From NCBI GenBank assembly GCA_947095585.1, contig OX352762.1, forward strand, positions 9,093,969 through 9,157,968: a stretch of DNA of 64,000 bases, in the 5' to 3' direction. Shown in pieces: positions 20,822 to 32,396 of this stretch; the first letter of the stretch is position 1, and each line of letters opens with the position of its first letter. Below the pieces are notes generated by a model. That model was not told where the DNA came from, ran no database searches, and saw only the letters and a list, made by a program, of their open reading frames with translations. The position numbers were made by a program, and so were the translations under genes. The DNA is from Nephrocerus scutellatus (lineage: Eukaryota; Arthropoda; Insecta; Diptera; Pipunculidae).

Positions 20822-21231
20822 TAGGTTAGGTGGCTGCGATTGCACACTTAGACCGTTTTCGGTACCATTGTGGTACCAGAGGATCCAGTGCCTTGCCCTT
20901 TATACTACAAAGTTCATTTGGTGCTTTTGTAGTCCTCGACATCCGATAAACTGTTCATTGTGTGGTATCCCAAGTGTTTCAGTCTTCTGCTTGCAAGAAC
21001 AGAGGAAATGGGATACTGTTTCTTCCTCTTTGGCATCATAGGAGGTTCTACAGAAGTCATTAAACTCTCGGCCAATACACCAAGGAGACAGTGCCCTGTT
21101 AAAATACCTATAGTTTTTTTCATATCCCTTCTTTACAGGTATGTCAGTGCTCTAGAGCGATTCATGTCCAGCTTAGGCCAAACATGTTTCGCTATAGTAC
21201 ATGAGTTGGTGTGCGCCCACCTCGCGTTAGT

Positions 21232-21537
21232 TTATACCTCTGCTTCTATTGGAAGGAGGAGCTTAACCGCTAAAAAAGGTCTTCCTATGCCTGCCCTTTC
21301 CGGTAGCAGTTGAAGCTTTGCGCGATTTCTAGCCATTCTAGCCTTGCAGTTGCCAACGATATCAGAGTAACCGGGGACCCAGACTAGGCGGATGTTGAAG
21401 TACTCGCCCATCTCCTTGAGAGATAAGTGGCAGCCTATCGCTACCCTCGACGTCATCGAGAATGAATCCACCGATATTATATTATGTTTCAGCCAGGTCA
21501 CTGCCTCCTCAATCGCTGTCACCTCAGCCTGATACAC
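21232..21537 (-). pseudogene. family D RNase H fragment
   Basis: A 101-codon open segment: YQAEVTAIEEAVTWLKHN (first Glu box of RNase H), then RLVWVPGYSDIVGNCKARM, corresponding to the usual VPGH...GNE box. His is Tyr here, so catalysis would be impaired. The C-tail lies downstream in a different frame. Confidence 0.75.
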
Positions 21538-22148
21538 GCTGCAATAATCCGGGAGTCGAACGGAAATGTTTACGTTAGAGTTGTCACAGTAGACTCCAGC
21601 GCCAATTTACCGTCAAGCTTGGATCCGTCCGATCCTGCAAGAGTTTCTTATGGCGAGCCATCCCTCCATTGCTCTCTGGAGGGATAGATGGCCCTAAAAA
21701 CCTTGTTGAAACATAACACCGGCAATGTGTAGTCTATGTTCGCCATTTCTGGCTTTGGCGAGTTATTGATCATCGAGTGTCCCGTTTGAATACAAATCCA
21801 GTGACGTGTTGCTGACAGCCACGCGGCCGTATTGGCTGCTCTCTGCCTCTCTACGGAAGTCAGGTGCAATATTATCTCTAGAGCACGTGTAGGTGTTGTA
21901 TGCAATACCCCACTTATGTGCAAACAGCCTGCCCTTTGTACCTTCTCCAAGAGTTTAACGTAGATGGATTTTCCTAGATCCGGCTACCAGGCACTTACCC
22001 CGTACATAAGAATTGGTCTTTCCACGGCAGTATATAGCCAGTGTACCAGCTTCGGCTTTAATCTTCAACTTTTACCGATAGCGCTTTTACACGCGTATAG
22101 AGCTTTAGTAGCTTTTTATAAACTCTCTCTAAAATATTCGGTTTCTAC

Positions 22149-22424
22149 CTAACTTAGTTTTTTATCCAGAATAGTCCCCAGAAATTTCGCCTTGTATGTG
22201 AAAACTAGACTAGTACCGTTTAGAGTGGGTGGAGTACCTGTTGGAATTTTGTATTTATTTGTAAAGAGGACCAACTCGATTTTGGGCGGGTTTACTCCTA
22301 GTCCGCAGCTTTTGGCCCATTTTGTGACGATTGAGAGAGCATTTTGCATAACCTCTGTGGTCATTGTTAGGAATTTACCTGACACAGCTATGGATACATC
22401 ATCAGCGAAGGCAACTAAGCTCAT
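22149..22424 (-). pseudogene. family D RT C-half with intact FADD
   Basis: A 91-codon open segment: FADDVSIAVSGKF, ALSIVTKWAKSCGLGVNPPK, LVLFTNKYKIPTG, AKFLGTILDKKLS. It holds the second catalytic box and the thumb region. The RT N-half (22421-22798) is in another frame and has lost its own catalytic Asp. Confidence 0.8.
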
Positions 22425-22800
22425 GCCCCCCTTTCTAGCTTCTTTATCAGTCCGTTGATTACAATGTTCCAGAGCAGATGGGATAGAACGCCTCTCTGCG
22501 GCGTCCCTCTATCTACATGCCTTCTAATGGTAGACCCACCCAGCTCAGCATTAACAATCCTGCTTAAGAGGATATGATGTATTAGCTTGCATACTGCTTG
22601 GTCTCTTCCCAGAAGATGCATGCTATTCATTACAGCCTCTGGCTTAACATTGTTGAAGACACCTTCAATGCCGAGGAACGCTACGAGTGAGTATTCCTTC
22701 GAGTTTAGTGATTTTTCAATCGTTCGCACCAACCGACTTCCCTTTGCAGTAGCGTGTTGAGATTGAGCCCATTGAGCCTGTATCTTACCAACAAACACAT

Positions 22801-23495
22801 CTAATCTTATTGGAATGCCACAAAAACTCTTGCTTATTTGTCAATTTCTTCGGTGATATCCGACACTGAAAATGTATGTGAAGTTGAATGGATGTCACTC
22901 GATGTCATCGTTTAAAGTCCTCATCTTGCAATCTGCAATCAGAACAGACAATAGAAAGAAATTTGATTCGGTATCGAATGCATTAGTGTTGACAGCTGAT
23001 TTCATGCAAACATGACGCCAGCAACGTTCAGGCTATAAGTGGTCTTGTGTCTCTACTCTCTATTGGATTCTTAGATCAGATAAGATACATTTGTTAATAA
23101 GTTAATGTACAGTGTGTACGAACCCATCGAATGACAATCGATGGCGTGCCAAACACAACCGATAGAAATCTCAAATGGATGGGGAATCGCTGGAGGAGGA
23201 AGAGACCTGCGTGATACTTAATTGCGGTGGAAAATTGAAACTTTATCCTCAAAGGAGACTTTGGTATTCTATAGAAATCCGGTACTGTCAAAAACGTCTC
23301 AAACTCATCAATATCATTTCCATCATAAGTTCGAGGATATCTTATAACTTGCAAAGGATTAAACTCCACCCAGCCATAAGAAGTTTTTGATTTTCACGAT
23401 TTTCTCGTTTACCATGTTGCTCGCGACAATTTCAGAATTATTAGTTGTAGAATTGGAAATGTATTTAGTTATTTATTTATTAGGAGTAGTTTTAG
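22801..23495. other. no recognisable feature
   Basis: AT-rich sequence with short open stretches and no element motif on either strand. Confidence 0.4.
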
Positions 23496-23499
23496 GAAT

Positions 23500-24090
23500 A
23501 AATAAGGTAGTATGAGTACCGTTGCCGGGGCATTCTGAAGAACTGCAGGGTTGATGAACTCGCCAGAAATTGTAATACGCTGCCCTTCTACCTGAAAATG
23601 GTTCCCTAGGATGCTACTGACAAAACCAACCTTAGATGGACAAATGGTATAACTTGTAAAGTGACAAACAGATCTGGCAAAAACTGGATCCGAAACGCTC
23701 CAAGTGTTTGATCTCTTTAAACGATAGGTGTAATAACTGGGCACTGTCTCATAGGAAAGCATGCAGCATGGTGTGGTGTATTTTCTAATGACTTCTGCAG
23801 AAGCTGCATTGACGAAGAAGAGGAAGAGACCATTCTTCACCTTCTCTGCACATGCACAGCTCTTTCTCTAAAGCGTAAGGTCTATTTGGAAGCCTTCTTC
23901 TACAACGTCCTTAACGATTTGTCAAGCACTGACATCAAAAGTCTTCTACGCTTCATTCGAAACTCTAACTGGCTCAATGAGTAGGGCAAGAAAACCTCTC
24001 GATCCATCTGGCATCACAATAGACCATCTATTGGTCTAAGTGGGTCGGCTTCCTGCCGACAGCCACCCCAACCTAACATAAACTAACCTA
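23500..24090 (+). mobile_element. family D 3' end: RNase H tail and C-terminus
   Basis: Starts in the RNase H LPGHSEELQG stretch (about 23520), passes the shared motif encoding GSETLQVFDL (about 23685-23715) and ends with TGHCLIGKHAA, SNDFCRSCIDEEEEETILHL and LLRFIRNSNWLNE* (about 23725-23980). The 3' untranslated part ends CAGCCACCCCAACCTAAC (about 24060-24080). The zinc-knuckle-like C-tail is typical of LOA/I-type elements. It is 5'-truncated and has several stops in RNase H, and it parallels the copy ending at 47003. Confidence 0.8.
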
Positions 24091-24204
24091 GTATGAGTAA
24101 TAGCTACCAGGGCTTTCGACTCATTGGAAATGTAATGTTGAACATGCCAGTGAGTCTTAAGAGAGCTTTGCATTTGAGCGGCGTCCGCAAAATATTAATT
24201 GTTT

Positions 24205-24700
24205 TAGGTATTTATTGCGAGCCCGAAGGGCGAAGGCGAAGAGGACATGCATTTTTTTCAGAGAACGTGTGTACATTTGTACGTTTGTTTGCCGGGTTGT
24301 ATATCTCGTCTTCTACCAGTCAAAATTTGATGGGACTTGTTTTAAAACAATTGGTTAGCGCTCGGCTTGCGATGGCGTAGTTTTTTTCATAGGGGTTACT
24401 ATCCCAGAGAAAACTGAAAAAAATACTCAATCTACGCATCGCTATCGATTTTTTTAACCCTAAACGTTTGCAAAGTAAAATGTGGTGTTTTCAGTCTATT
24501 TCAGAAATCACTTATGAATGAAAGACCTACATTTAACGTTGCATACTATTAGGCTTCAAAGTAAAAAGTGATTTTTTCAGTCAATTTAGAAATCGCTTAT
24601 GACCTATCGCTTATGAATGAAAGACCTTCATTTAACGCTGCATACTATTAGGTTTCTAAGATAAATTAGTCTTTAGACTGAATTACAACTAAATATACAA
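24205..24700. repeat. dispersed repeat R3, copy b, with internal duplication
   Basis: Starts TATTGCGAGCCCGAAGGGCG and shares CTACCAGTCAAAATTTGATG with copy a, then GGCTTGCGATGGCG and the TTTAGACTGAATTACAAC end. A segment around GCAAAGTAAAATGTGGTGTT is doubled (about 24470-24553 and 24554-24660), both copies running to TGCATACTATTAGG. The terminal GCGAGCT/AGCTCGC stem of copy a is missing here. Confidence 0.55.
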
Positions 24701-24884
24701 ACACGGTTGTGTATAGTCACTCGCATAGCAGAATACATAACCTCGTGTGTCTATAGTTGTAGAAAGTTTTTGGTAGGAGCGATTTTCAGTACTAATCCCA
24801 AGTTAAAGTTACAGATTTAGGACTTTATTTTTAAGGGAAGACGGTAAAACAAATCTGACGATTTTCATTTATAATCATTTTCGT

Positions 24885-24945
24885 CAGTGTTCCTCAAGGC
24901 TCTGCATTGTCTCCGATACTCTTTCTTGAGGTCAATTGTTTGTTA
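24885..24945 (+). pseudogene. family C RT motif fragment
   Basis: About 60 bases encode VPQGSALSPILFLEV, the family C GVPQGSVLSPTLFLIF box. Nothing of the rest of the RT flanks it, so it is a tiny remnant between R3 copies. Confidence 0.6.
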
Positions 24946-24967
24946 ACTACAACTACAGGTACAACTA

Positions 24968-25106
24968 CAAGGCTTCTGCTAGTCAGAATTTTATGGGACT
25001 AGTTTTAAAAAAAATGTGGCACGTGTATCGCATGTGACGCAGGCGGCACGTGTACATTTTTTTTTTCGTACAACTATCTAGTTGAGAAGCTCGCTTTTCT
25101 ATCTTA
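24968..25106. repeat. dispersed repeat R3, copy c (3' part)
   Basis: Contains CTAGTCAGAATTTTATGGGA, CGTGTATCGCATGTGACGC and the end TTGAGAAGCTCGCTTTTCTA plus TCTTA, matching the 3' half of copy a. Here only one stem arm is exact. Confidence 0.55.
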
Positions 25107-26157
25107 CCATCGAAGTTCCTGCGAACAAAATTTTTTTTTACCCCATAGTTCTAGTTACTTTTACACCACTGTGTTGTCGGTTATGATTGATTTGGATATT
25201 TCCTATCCGCATAGAATATCTTCTTCTTATAGCGTTGAATGTTTGTTTGCTGCGACAGCCTCCAGCACGTGTATAAAACTTGCATTGCACTTCAAAGTTG
25301 CAGCTCCTTCAGAATGTCGCATTAAATCAGATCGCACATGCCGTGCAACGAACGGGTAGTCTGTGTTGGTATAGACAGGATTTCAGATATTTTCGTGACG
25401 ACGACGACGGTTTGGGCATCGTCAATGTCAAATGTTTCTGTATATTTTCAGTTGTCACATCCTTTTTTGCTTAAATTCCCAAAAAAAAAAATATGAAAAA
25501 AAAATCCAGTGCAGGTGGTGGTATACTGAGCTGTGCACAGATCTGTTGGAAACGTGGTGGGACATTCGAAGGGATAGAACTTTGCATAATGTTGCTATGA
25601 GTACGTGGGAAGATGATGATAGTTAGTTTGATTGCTGTAATATTCAATGCGATTAATGACAAGATTATAAAAGAAATGGCATTTTGGAAAAATACCAAAA
25701 AAACTACACTGGACGGAATATAATAATGGGCTTTTAATAAGGAGCGCCTCTTTTTGTTTTTTGCATACAACAGCTTGTGTTTGAGTTTAAAAAAAAAACA
25801 TTTCGATTGAAAGTGTCATCGATGCCATTAATAGGAACTTATTATTCAAATATCATTCACAAAAACGCCTATAGAAGTGAATAAGCTTTAGTCAGCTGTC
25901 AGTTGTTAATCGGCCATCCTGTATTCGCTCGTTCTTCGGCGATTCTTCGTCTTCTGATCCACTTTATGATTGATACAACTCTTTCATATTGTCGGCACTT
26001 GTTAGTGTCTCACGCGGTCCCTCCGCATCTGGCAACTTTTCAAACGGTGTATCGATTATAACGACCAACTCTGAAGACTTCAAACGGTCCAATGAATTTG
26101 GGACACAGCTTTTGAAAATCGCCTTACTGGGTTTTTTTTATTTGTACTAAATCACCG
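25107..26157. other. no recognisable feature
   Basis: AT-rich, with poly-A and poly-T runs near 25480-25500 and 25790. Open stretches of 64-99 codons show no motif. Confidence 0.4.
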
Positions 26158-27278
26158 GGCTGCAGCCATCAGCAGAGTAGGGCGAATAACACAGAATGCT
26201 TCAGAAATGCATGTGGCCGCAACTATCTCTGACTGGTGGAAGTGCGATCAAACCTCCACGTGGTGGCCGCTGGTAATTTTCCTCCAGTACAGGAAAAGCG
26301 AAGTAATCGGGCTAGTCCCTTCAAAGTAAGGTTGGTGCGACGCCAATAAAAGAACCATATTACGGAACCCCAAATCAGCCTCGGATACACTGATGAACGA
26401 CGACGACCACGGCAACGAAAATGGCTAAATGATTTAAGAATTGTCTCATGGAACGTACGCTCAATGTATAGAGCTCGACCTGCACAGTAGTTAGCCGAAT
26501 ACCCTGTCAAATATAATGCTGACATAACAAAAATTCAGGAGATGCGGTGGACGGGGAATGGTGTTTTACAAAACTTAGAATATGACATATATTACAGCTG
26601 TCATGCTAGACATCATGTGCTCGGGTTGGGGTTTCTATTAAGCAATCTTTTGCTGACTCACCGTTATTGGCTTTAAAGCAGTTAATGAACGGCTATGCAC
26701 CTTTCGCGTGCGGACAGACTTAAAATCATAAGCCTCATAAACGTTCACGCACCTAGACAGGATTCCCCAGATGATGAAGAAAGTGATCAGAGACTCTGAG
26801 AGAGGAACAATCCTCTATATGTAAGATACTGGCTTACGCAGACGATATTGATATCGTTGGTAGAAACTTAAGAGCTGAACAGGAAGCTTTCATCCAGATC
26901 GAGCAGGCGGCACGAAATCTGAGGCTGCACATAAATGAGAAACAAAGTACATGGTGGTCACGTCTGCGAGTAGAAAATCCCGCAATTAATATAGAGGAGC
27001 GCGAATTTGAAGTAGTGCGGGACTTTAACTATCTCGGGTAACTGTACCAGCCGATAACAGCATGGAACCAGAAATACGCGCACGGTTGCTTAAAGTCAAC
27101 AAAGACTACTATAGTCTGTCAAGATACTTCAAATCCAGGAATATAACCATAACATCCAAGCTGCTGGGATATAAGACAATGGTCATACGAGTACCTACAT
27201 ATGGATCCGAGATTCGGGTGCTGAGCAAAAAACATTCTGACCTCTTAGCCGCGTTCAAGAGAAAAGTCTTACGGAGAA

Positions 27279-27632
27279 TTGTTGACCCCGTGTGTGAAAA
27301 AGGACGATTCTGGAGATGAGATCTACGAGCGTTACCGCGATATCGACATCATGAAGAGAATTAAGCTCGGTAGGCTCCGGTGGGCTGGACACCTAGCTCA
27401 CATGAGCGAAGATGATCCTGCTCGAAAAGTCCTTTGCGGTAGAATTTATGGAATACGACAGCGAGGCCGGTCAAGTCTAAGCTGGAAGGATGGCGTAGAC
27501 CAGGACACCCAGAATTTAGGGATGCCAAACTGGATGACACCGGCTCGAAATCGGGACCGGTGGAGAGACTTTTGCGGGAGGCCAGGACCGGACCCCGGTT
27601 GTAGAGCCAAATATCATAATGAAACTGGATGA
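27279..27632 (+). pseudogene. family B C-terminal arm
   Basis: A 117-codon segment with DIMKRIKLGRLRWAGHLAHM, SEDDPARKVLCGRIYG, GRSSLSWKDGVDQDTQNLGM and NRDRWRDFCGRPGPDPG. This is the conserved C-terminal arm of family B ORF2 downstream of RT. It begins without an ATG and is out of frame with 27062-27319, so a frameshift lies near 27295. Confidence 0.8.
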
Positions 27633-27718
27633 CATCGGCTCGAAATCGGGACCGGTGGAGAGACTTTTGCGAGAGGCCAGGACCGGACCCCGGTTGTAGA
27701 GTCAATTATGATGATGAA
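27527..27718 (+). repeat. 95-bp tandem duplication of family B 3' end
   Basis: The last stretch, from AAACTGGATGACA to the tail, occurs twice with a period of 95 bases (starts 27527 and 27622). The copies are nearly identical, and the first ends in a tail-like AAATATCATAATG before the second begins. This may be a re-copied 3' end or a recent slippage event. Confidence 0.85.
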
Positions 27719-28937
27719 ACACATGCGATAAACCCTTTTGAATAAATTGTGCATCCCAATTGAAAATTCCTTTAGAAACTAGATCTAGACACCGAAGATT
27801 CTTGAGTTATTAGATTAATAAATAGGTACTTCACACTTACAGATGGACATCTACATAGTGCCATGATAAACTGTATGTTATACCTAAGAACCCTCAGAGC
27901 GACGGATCCTTGTGTAACGTCACAGCGTACTTTGCACAAACCATGGCAAGCCGTAGTATGAATTCCTTCCTATAAAAAATTTTTCCCCGTATCCAAAAAT
28001 TTGTAAATTTATTCATAAAATGATAGTTAGGAATTGTATTACGTTGGTTAATTTAAATCGTTCATTCAACATTGCAGCAAAAGCCATTAGGCTTATGCAA
28101 ACATTGACCATAATACCATAATCCCCTGTGGCCTATCGTTTTCATATTCACTACAATTTATGCCCAGGCGTCATGACCTAAGTAATCAATTCCACTACGC
28201 GGTGTATGGATGTAGATGTATGCTTAGTAATCCGTGTTATTATGTGTCACATTATTGACTGCTATGCATGAGCCGTAAGCCGTGAGCCGTGAGCCGTGAG
28301 CTGCTGGACGATGACGTTGTCATATTAATCTTCGCAATCTGGAGTAACGTACTGTAGTCGGTCGACCGCTAACTCACACATTTGTATGCGATATGCAAAC
28401 ATTACAGACAGGAATATCAATTCTGTATATTTACTCTGATGAGGTGTTTAATCCTTCACGTTCCTATGTAGTAAGATTTAGACATGCAAAGCAAATGTAT
28501 GTGAGCGTGCAGATGGCTATCTTTAAACCTGATCCTGACTATGGGTAATATACGTGCGAAAATATGCTCATGGCGTACAGGCAAAACATTGATACTCGAA
28601 CTGACTGAAGAATATACATACAAGGCGGAGATAAACATTTTATAAAATTCTTTTTTTTTGAAAATTATGCAAAACATGTAAGTAATTTATACACAAACCC
28701 ATAATCAGATAAGCAAATCCTGTGTGGTAAGTAGTAGTTTGCTATCGAGAAAACATCAACATCCCTGTGTTGACACAACAACAAGCTGCCTGTATTGATG
28801 CATAATATCATTAAGATGCATGGACAACTCTATTGATTATGTATGTGTGTGTGTGTGTGGAAATTAATGCACGTCTTCAGTCCGGAAGGAAATTACAAAG
28901 GAGTTATAGAAATTATTTAAAATTTCATCCTTTTATA
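27719..28937. other. no gene; short simple repeats
   Basis: Contains a short GCCGTGA tandem run (about 28270-28300) and a (TG)n run (about 28843-28859). No element motif is recognised. Confidence 0.45.
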
Positions 28938-31900
28938 GTCAATCAGTTAATCAGTCGATCAGTTTTTTTTTTTTATATCTACTCTTCCCTATATGGCAGA
29001 CAATGAGTCAATCAGTTAATCAGTCGATCAGTTTTTTTTTTATATCTACTCTTCCCCATATGGCAGACAATGAGTCAATCAGTTAATCAGTCGATCAGTT
29101 TTTTTTTTTGATATCTACTCTTCCCCATATGGCAGACAATGAGTCAATCAGTTAATCAGTCGATCAGTTTTTTTTTTTATATCTACTCTTCCCCATATGG
29201 CAGACAATGAGTCAATCAGTTAATCAGTCGATCAGTTTTTTTTTTTATATCTACTCTTCCCCATATGGCAGACAATGAGTCAATCAGTTAATCAGTCGAT
29301 CAGTTTTTTTTTTATATCTACTCTTCCCCATATGGCAGACAATGAGTCAATCAGTTAATCAGTCGATCAGTTTTTTTTTTATATCTACTCTTCCCCATAT
29401 GGCAGACAATGAGTCAATCAGTTAATCAGTCGATCAGTTTTTTTTTTATATCTACTCTTCCCTATATGGCAGACAATGAGTCAATCAGTTAATCAGTCGA
29501 TCAGTTTTTTTTTTTTATATCTACTCTTCCCCATATGGCAGACAATGAGTCAATCAGTTAATCAGTCGATCAGTTTTTTTTTTTATATCTACTCTTCCCC
29601 ATATGGCAGACAATGAGTCAATCAGTTAATCAGTCGATCAGTTTTTTTTTTTATATCTACTCTTCCCCATATGGCAGACAATGAGTCAATCAGTTAATCA
29701 GTCGATCAGTTTTTTTTTTTATATCTACTCTTCCCCATATGGCAGACAATGAGTCAATCAGTTAATCAGTCGATCAGTTTTTTTTTTTATATCTACTCTT
29801 CCCCATATGGCAGACAATGAGTCAATCAGTTAATCAGTCGATCAGTTTTTTTTTTTATATCTACTCTTCCCCATATGGCAGACAATGAGTCAATCAGTTA
29901 ATCAGTCGATCAGTTTTTTTTTTTATATCTACTCTTCCCCATATGGCAGACAATGAGTCAATCAGTTAATCAGTCGATCAGTTTTTTTTTTTATATCTAC
30001 TCTTCCCCATATGGCAGACAATGAGTCAATCAGTTAATCAGTCGATCAGTTTTTTTTTTTATATCTACTCTTCCCCATATGGCAGACAATGAGTCAATCA
30101 GTTAATCAGTCGATCAGTTTTTTTTTTATATCTACTCTTCCCCATATGGCAGACAATGAGTCAATCAGTTAATCAGTCGATCAGTTTTTTTTTTTATATC
30201 TACTCTTCCCCATATGGCAGACAATGAGTCAATCAGTTAATCAGTCGATCAGTTTTTTTTTTTATATCTACTCTTCCCCATATGGCAGACAATGAGTCAA
30301 TCAGTTAATCAGTCGATCAGTTTTTTTTTTATATCTACTCTTCCCCATATGGCAGACAATGAGTCAATCAGTTAATCAGTCGATCAGTTTTTTTTTTATA
30401 TCTACTCTTCCCCATATGGCAGACAATGAGTCAATCAGTTAATCAGTCGATCAGTTTTTTTTTTATATCTACTCTTCCCCATATGGCAGACAATGAGTCA
30501 ATCAGTTAATCAGTCGATCAGTTTTTTTTTATATCTACTCTTCCCCATATGGCAGACAATGAGTCAATCAGTTAATCAGTCGATCAGTTTTTTTTTTATA
30601 TCTACTCTTCCCTATATGGCAGACAATGAGTCAATCAGTTAATCAGTCGATCAGTTTTTTTTTTATATCTACTCTTCCCCATATGGCAGACAATGAGTCA
30701 ATCAGTTAATCAGTCGATCAGTTTTTTTTTTTATATCTACTCTTCCCCATATGGCAGACAATGAGTCAATCAGTTAATCAGTCGATCAGTTTTTTTTTTA
30801 TATCTACTCTTCCCCATATGGCAGACAATGAGTCAATCAGTTAATCAGTCGATCAGTTTTTTTTTTTATATCTACTCTTCCCTATATGGCAGACAATGAG
30901 TCAATCAGTTAATCAGTCGATCAGTTTTTTTTTTATATCTACTCTTCCCCATATGGCAGACAATGAGTCAATCAGTTAATCAGTCGATCAGTTTTTTTTT
31001 TTATATCTACTCTTCCCCATATGGCAGACAATGAGTCAATCAGTTAATCAGTCGATCAGTTTTTTTTTTTTATATCTACTCTTCCCTATATGGCAGACAA
31101 TGAGTCAATCAGTTAATCAGTCGATCAGTTTTTTTTTTATATCTACTCTTCCCCATATGGCAGACAATGAGTCAATCAGTTAATCAGTCGATCAGTTTTT
31201 TTTTTATATCTACTCTTCCCCATATGGCAGACAATGAGTCAATCAGTTAATCAGTCGATCAGTTTTTTTTTTATATCTACTCTTCCCCATATGGCAGACA
31301 ATGAGTCAATCAGTTAATCAGTCGATCAGTTTTTTTTTTATATCTACTCTTCCCCATATGGCAGACAATGAGTCAATCAGTTAATCAGTCGATCAGTTTT
31401 TTTTTTTTGATATCTACTCTTCCCCATATGGCAGACAATGAGTCAATCAGTTAATCAGTCGATCAGTTTTTTTTTTATATCTACTCTTCCCCATATGGCA
31501 GACAATGAGTCAATCAGTTAATCAGTCGATCAGTTTTTTTTTTATATCTACTCTTCCCCATATGGCAGACAATGAGTCAATCAGTTAATCAGTCGATCAG
31601 TTTTTTTTTTATATCTACTCTTCCCCATATGGCAGACAATGAGTCAATCAGTTAATCAGTCGATCAGTTTTTTTTTTTATATCTACTCTTCCCCATATGG
31701 CAGACAATGAGTCAATCAGTTAATCAGTCGATCAGTTTTTTTTTTATATCTACTCTTCCCCATATGGCAGACAATGAGTCAATCAGTTAATCAGTCGATC
31801 AGTTTTTTTTTTGATATCTACTCTTCCCCATATGGCAGACAATGAGTCAATCAGTTAATCAGTCGATCAGTTTTTTTTTTATATCTACTCTTCCCCATAT

Positions 31901-32182
31901 GGCAGACAATGAGTCAATCAGTTAATCAGTCGATCAGTTTTTTTTTTTTTATATCTACTCTTCCCCATATGGCAGACAATGAGTCAATCAGTTAATCAGT
32001 CGATCAGTTTTTTTTTTATATCTACTCTTCCCCATATGGCAGACAATGAGTCAATCAGTTAATCAGTCGATCAGTTTTTTTTTTTATATCTACTCTTCCC
32101 CATATGGCAGACAATGAGTCAATCAGTTAATCAGTCGATCAGTTTTTTTTTTATATCTACTCTTCCCCATATGGCAGACAAT
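28938..32182. repeat. satellite: 48 head-to-tail units of about 67 bp
   Basis: Forty-eight units, counted by the marker GTCGATCAG, very homogeneous. Each unit is GTCAATCAG, TTAATCAG and TCGATCAG (three related 8-mers), a T-run of roughly 9-12, then ATATCTACTCTTCCCCATAT and GGCAGACAATGA. Variation is mostly T-run length, plus CCCCATATGG to CCCTATATGG in units 1, 8, 25, 29 and 32, and a G before ATATC in units 3, 37 and 43. No frame is open across units. The right end (32182) touches the 3' side of a minus-strand family E copy. On that strand each unit carries an A-run after GAGTAGATAT. Confidence 0.97.
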
Positions 32183-32274
32183 AAGACCTGAAAAATCTAT
32201 TGTATCATAGGGTTTGTTTATTCTAAGAGACGTACCACCTCCTTAGTGGCGGAATTTCTCAACTCCGAGAATTG

Positions 32275-32373
32275 TTCGAGGGTTGTTCCCCTCGACGTTA
32301 CGTCAGCGTCTCGGATCACTTTCTCCAACGCTAGGTTAAAGAGGACGCAGGCCAGACCATACCCTTGTCGGAG
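32275..32373 (-). mobile_element. family B RT patch inside family E tail
   Basis: About 95-100 bases encode LRQGYGLACVLFNLALEKVI and RDADVTSRGTT, the RT GLRQGD box of family B (Asp to Tyr here). Upstream, family E reads WLR-stop-RILHKEICS, as in copy 2 (WLRRHIFHKALCSS). Downstream, family E resumes with ELRNSATKE (copy 2: DLRNSASKD). The patch replaces only a few residues, joined at CTCCGAC. Confidence 0.75.
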
Positions 32374-32396
32374 CATATTTCCTTGTGAAGGATGCG

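Larger units (their letters stand above)
20822..22800 (-). mobile_element. family D (LOA/R1-group) ORF2, RT to C-terminus
   Basis: About 2 kb, collinear on the minus strand. RT at 22798-22421 with FLGIEGVFNNVKPEAVM (usual FLDIEGAFNN; the catalytic Asp is Gly), GTPQRGVLSHLLWNIVINGL. Then 22424-22149 with AFADDVSIAVSGKF and CGLGVNPPKIELVLF. Connection at 21950-21650 with RAGCLHISGVLHTTPTRALE. RNase H at 21537-21300 with YQAEVTAIEEAVTWL and RLVWVPGYSDIVGN. C-tail at 21123-20914 with GILTGHCLLG. The end is GCAGCCACCTAACCTAA. It has 5' truncation plus a few frameshifts and is still readable throughout. Adjacent open segments suggest moderate age. RNase H plus this RT signature fits LOA/R1-type LINEs. 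Confidence 0.85.
26158..27718 (+). mobile_element. family B copy, internally deleted, both ends present
   Basis: Starts with the 5' untranslated part (CAGCCATCAGCAGAGTAGGG and onward). The endonuclease start follows with LRIVSWNVRSMYRARPA, MRWTGNG, HARHHVLG and SLINVHAPRQDSPDDEE (about 26430-26785). It then jumps to the RT second catalytic box YADDIDIVGRNLRAEQEAFI (about 26833-26890), giving a deletion of the endonuclease C-part, linker and most of RT. The C-terminal arm follows: EPEIRARLLKVNKDYYSLSR (27062-27319) and RLRWAGHLAHMSEDDPARKV with RNRDRWRDFCGRPGP (27365-27600). It ends with (ATG)n at about 27700-27718. It could not have moved itself. Confidence 0.85.

Noticed and set aside
28938..32182. 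CRISPR-like array
   Set aside because: Units are contiguous and nearly identical, with no unique spacers, in eukaryotic sequence.
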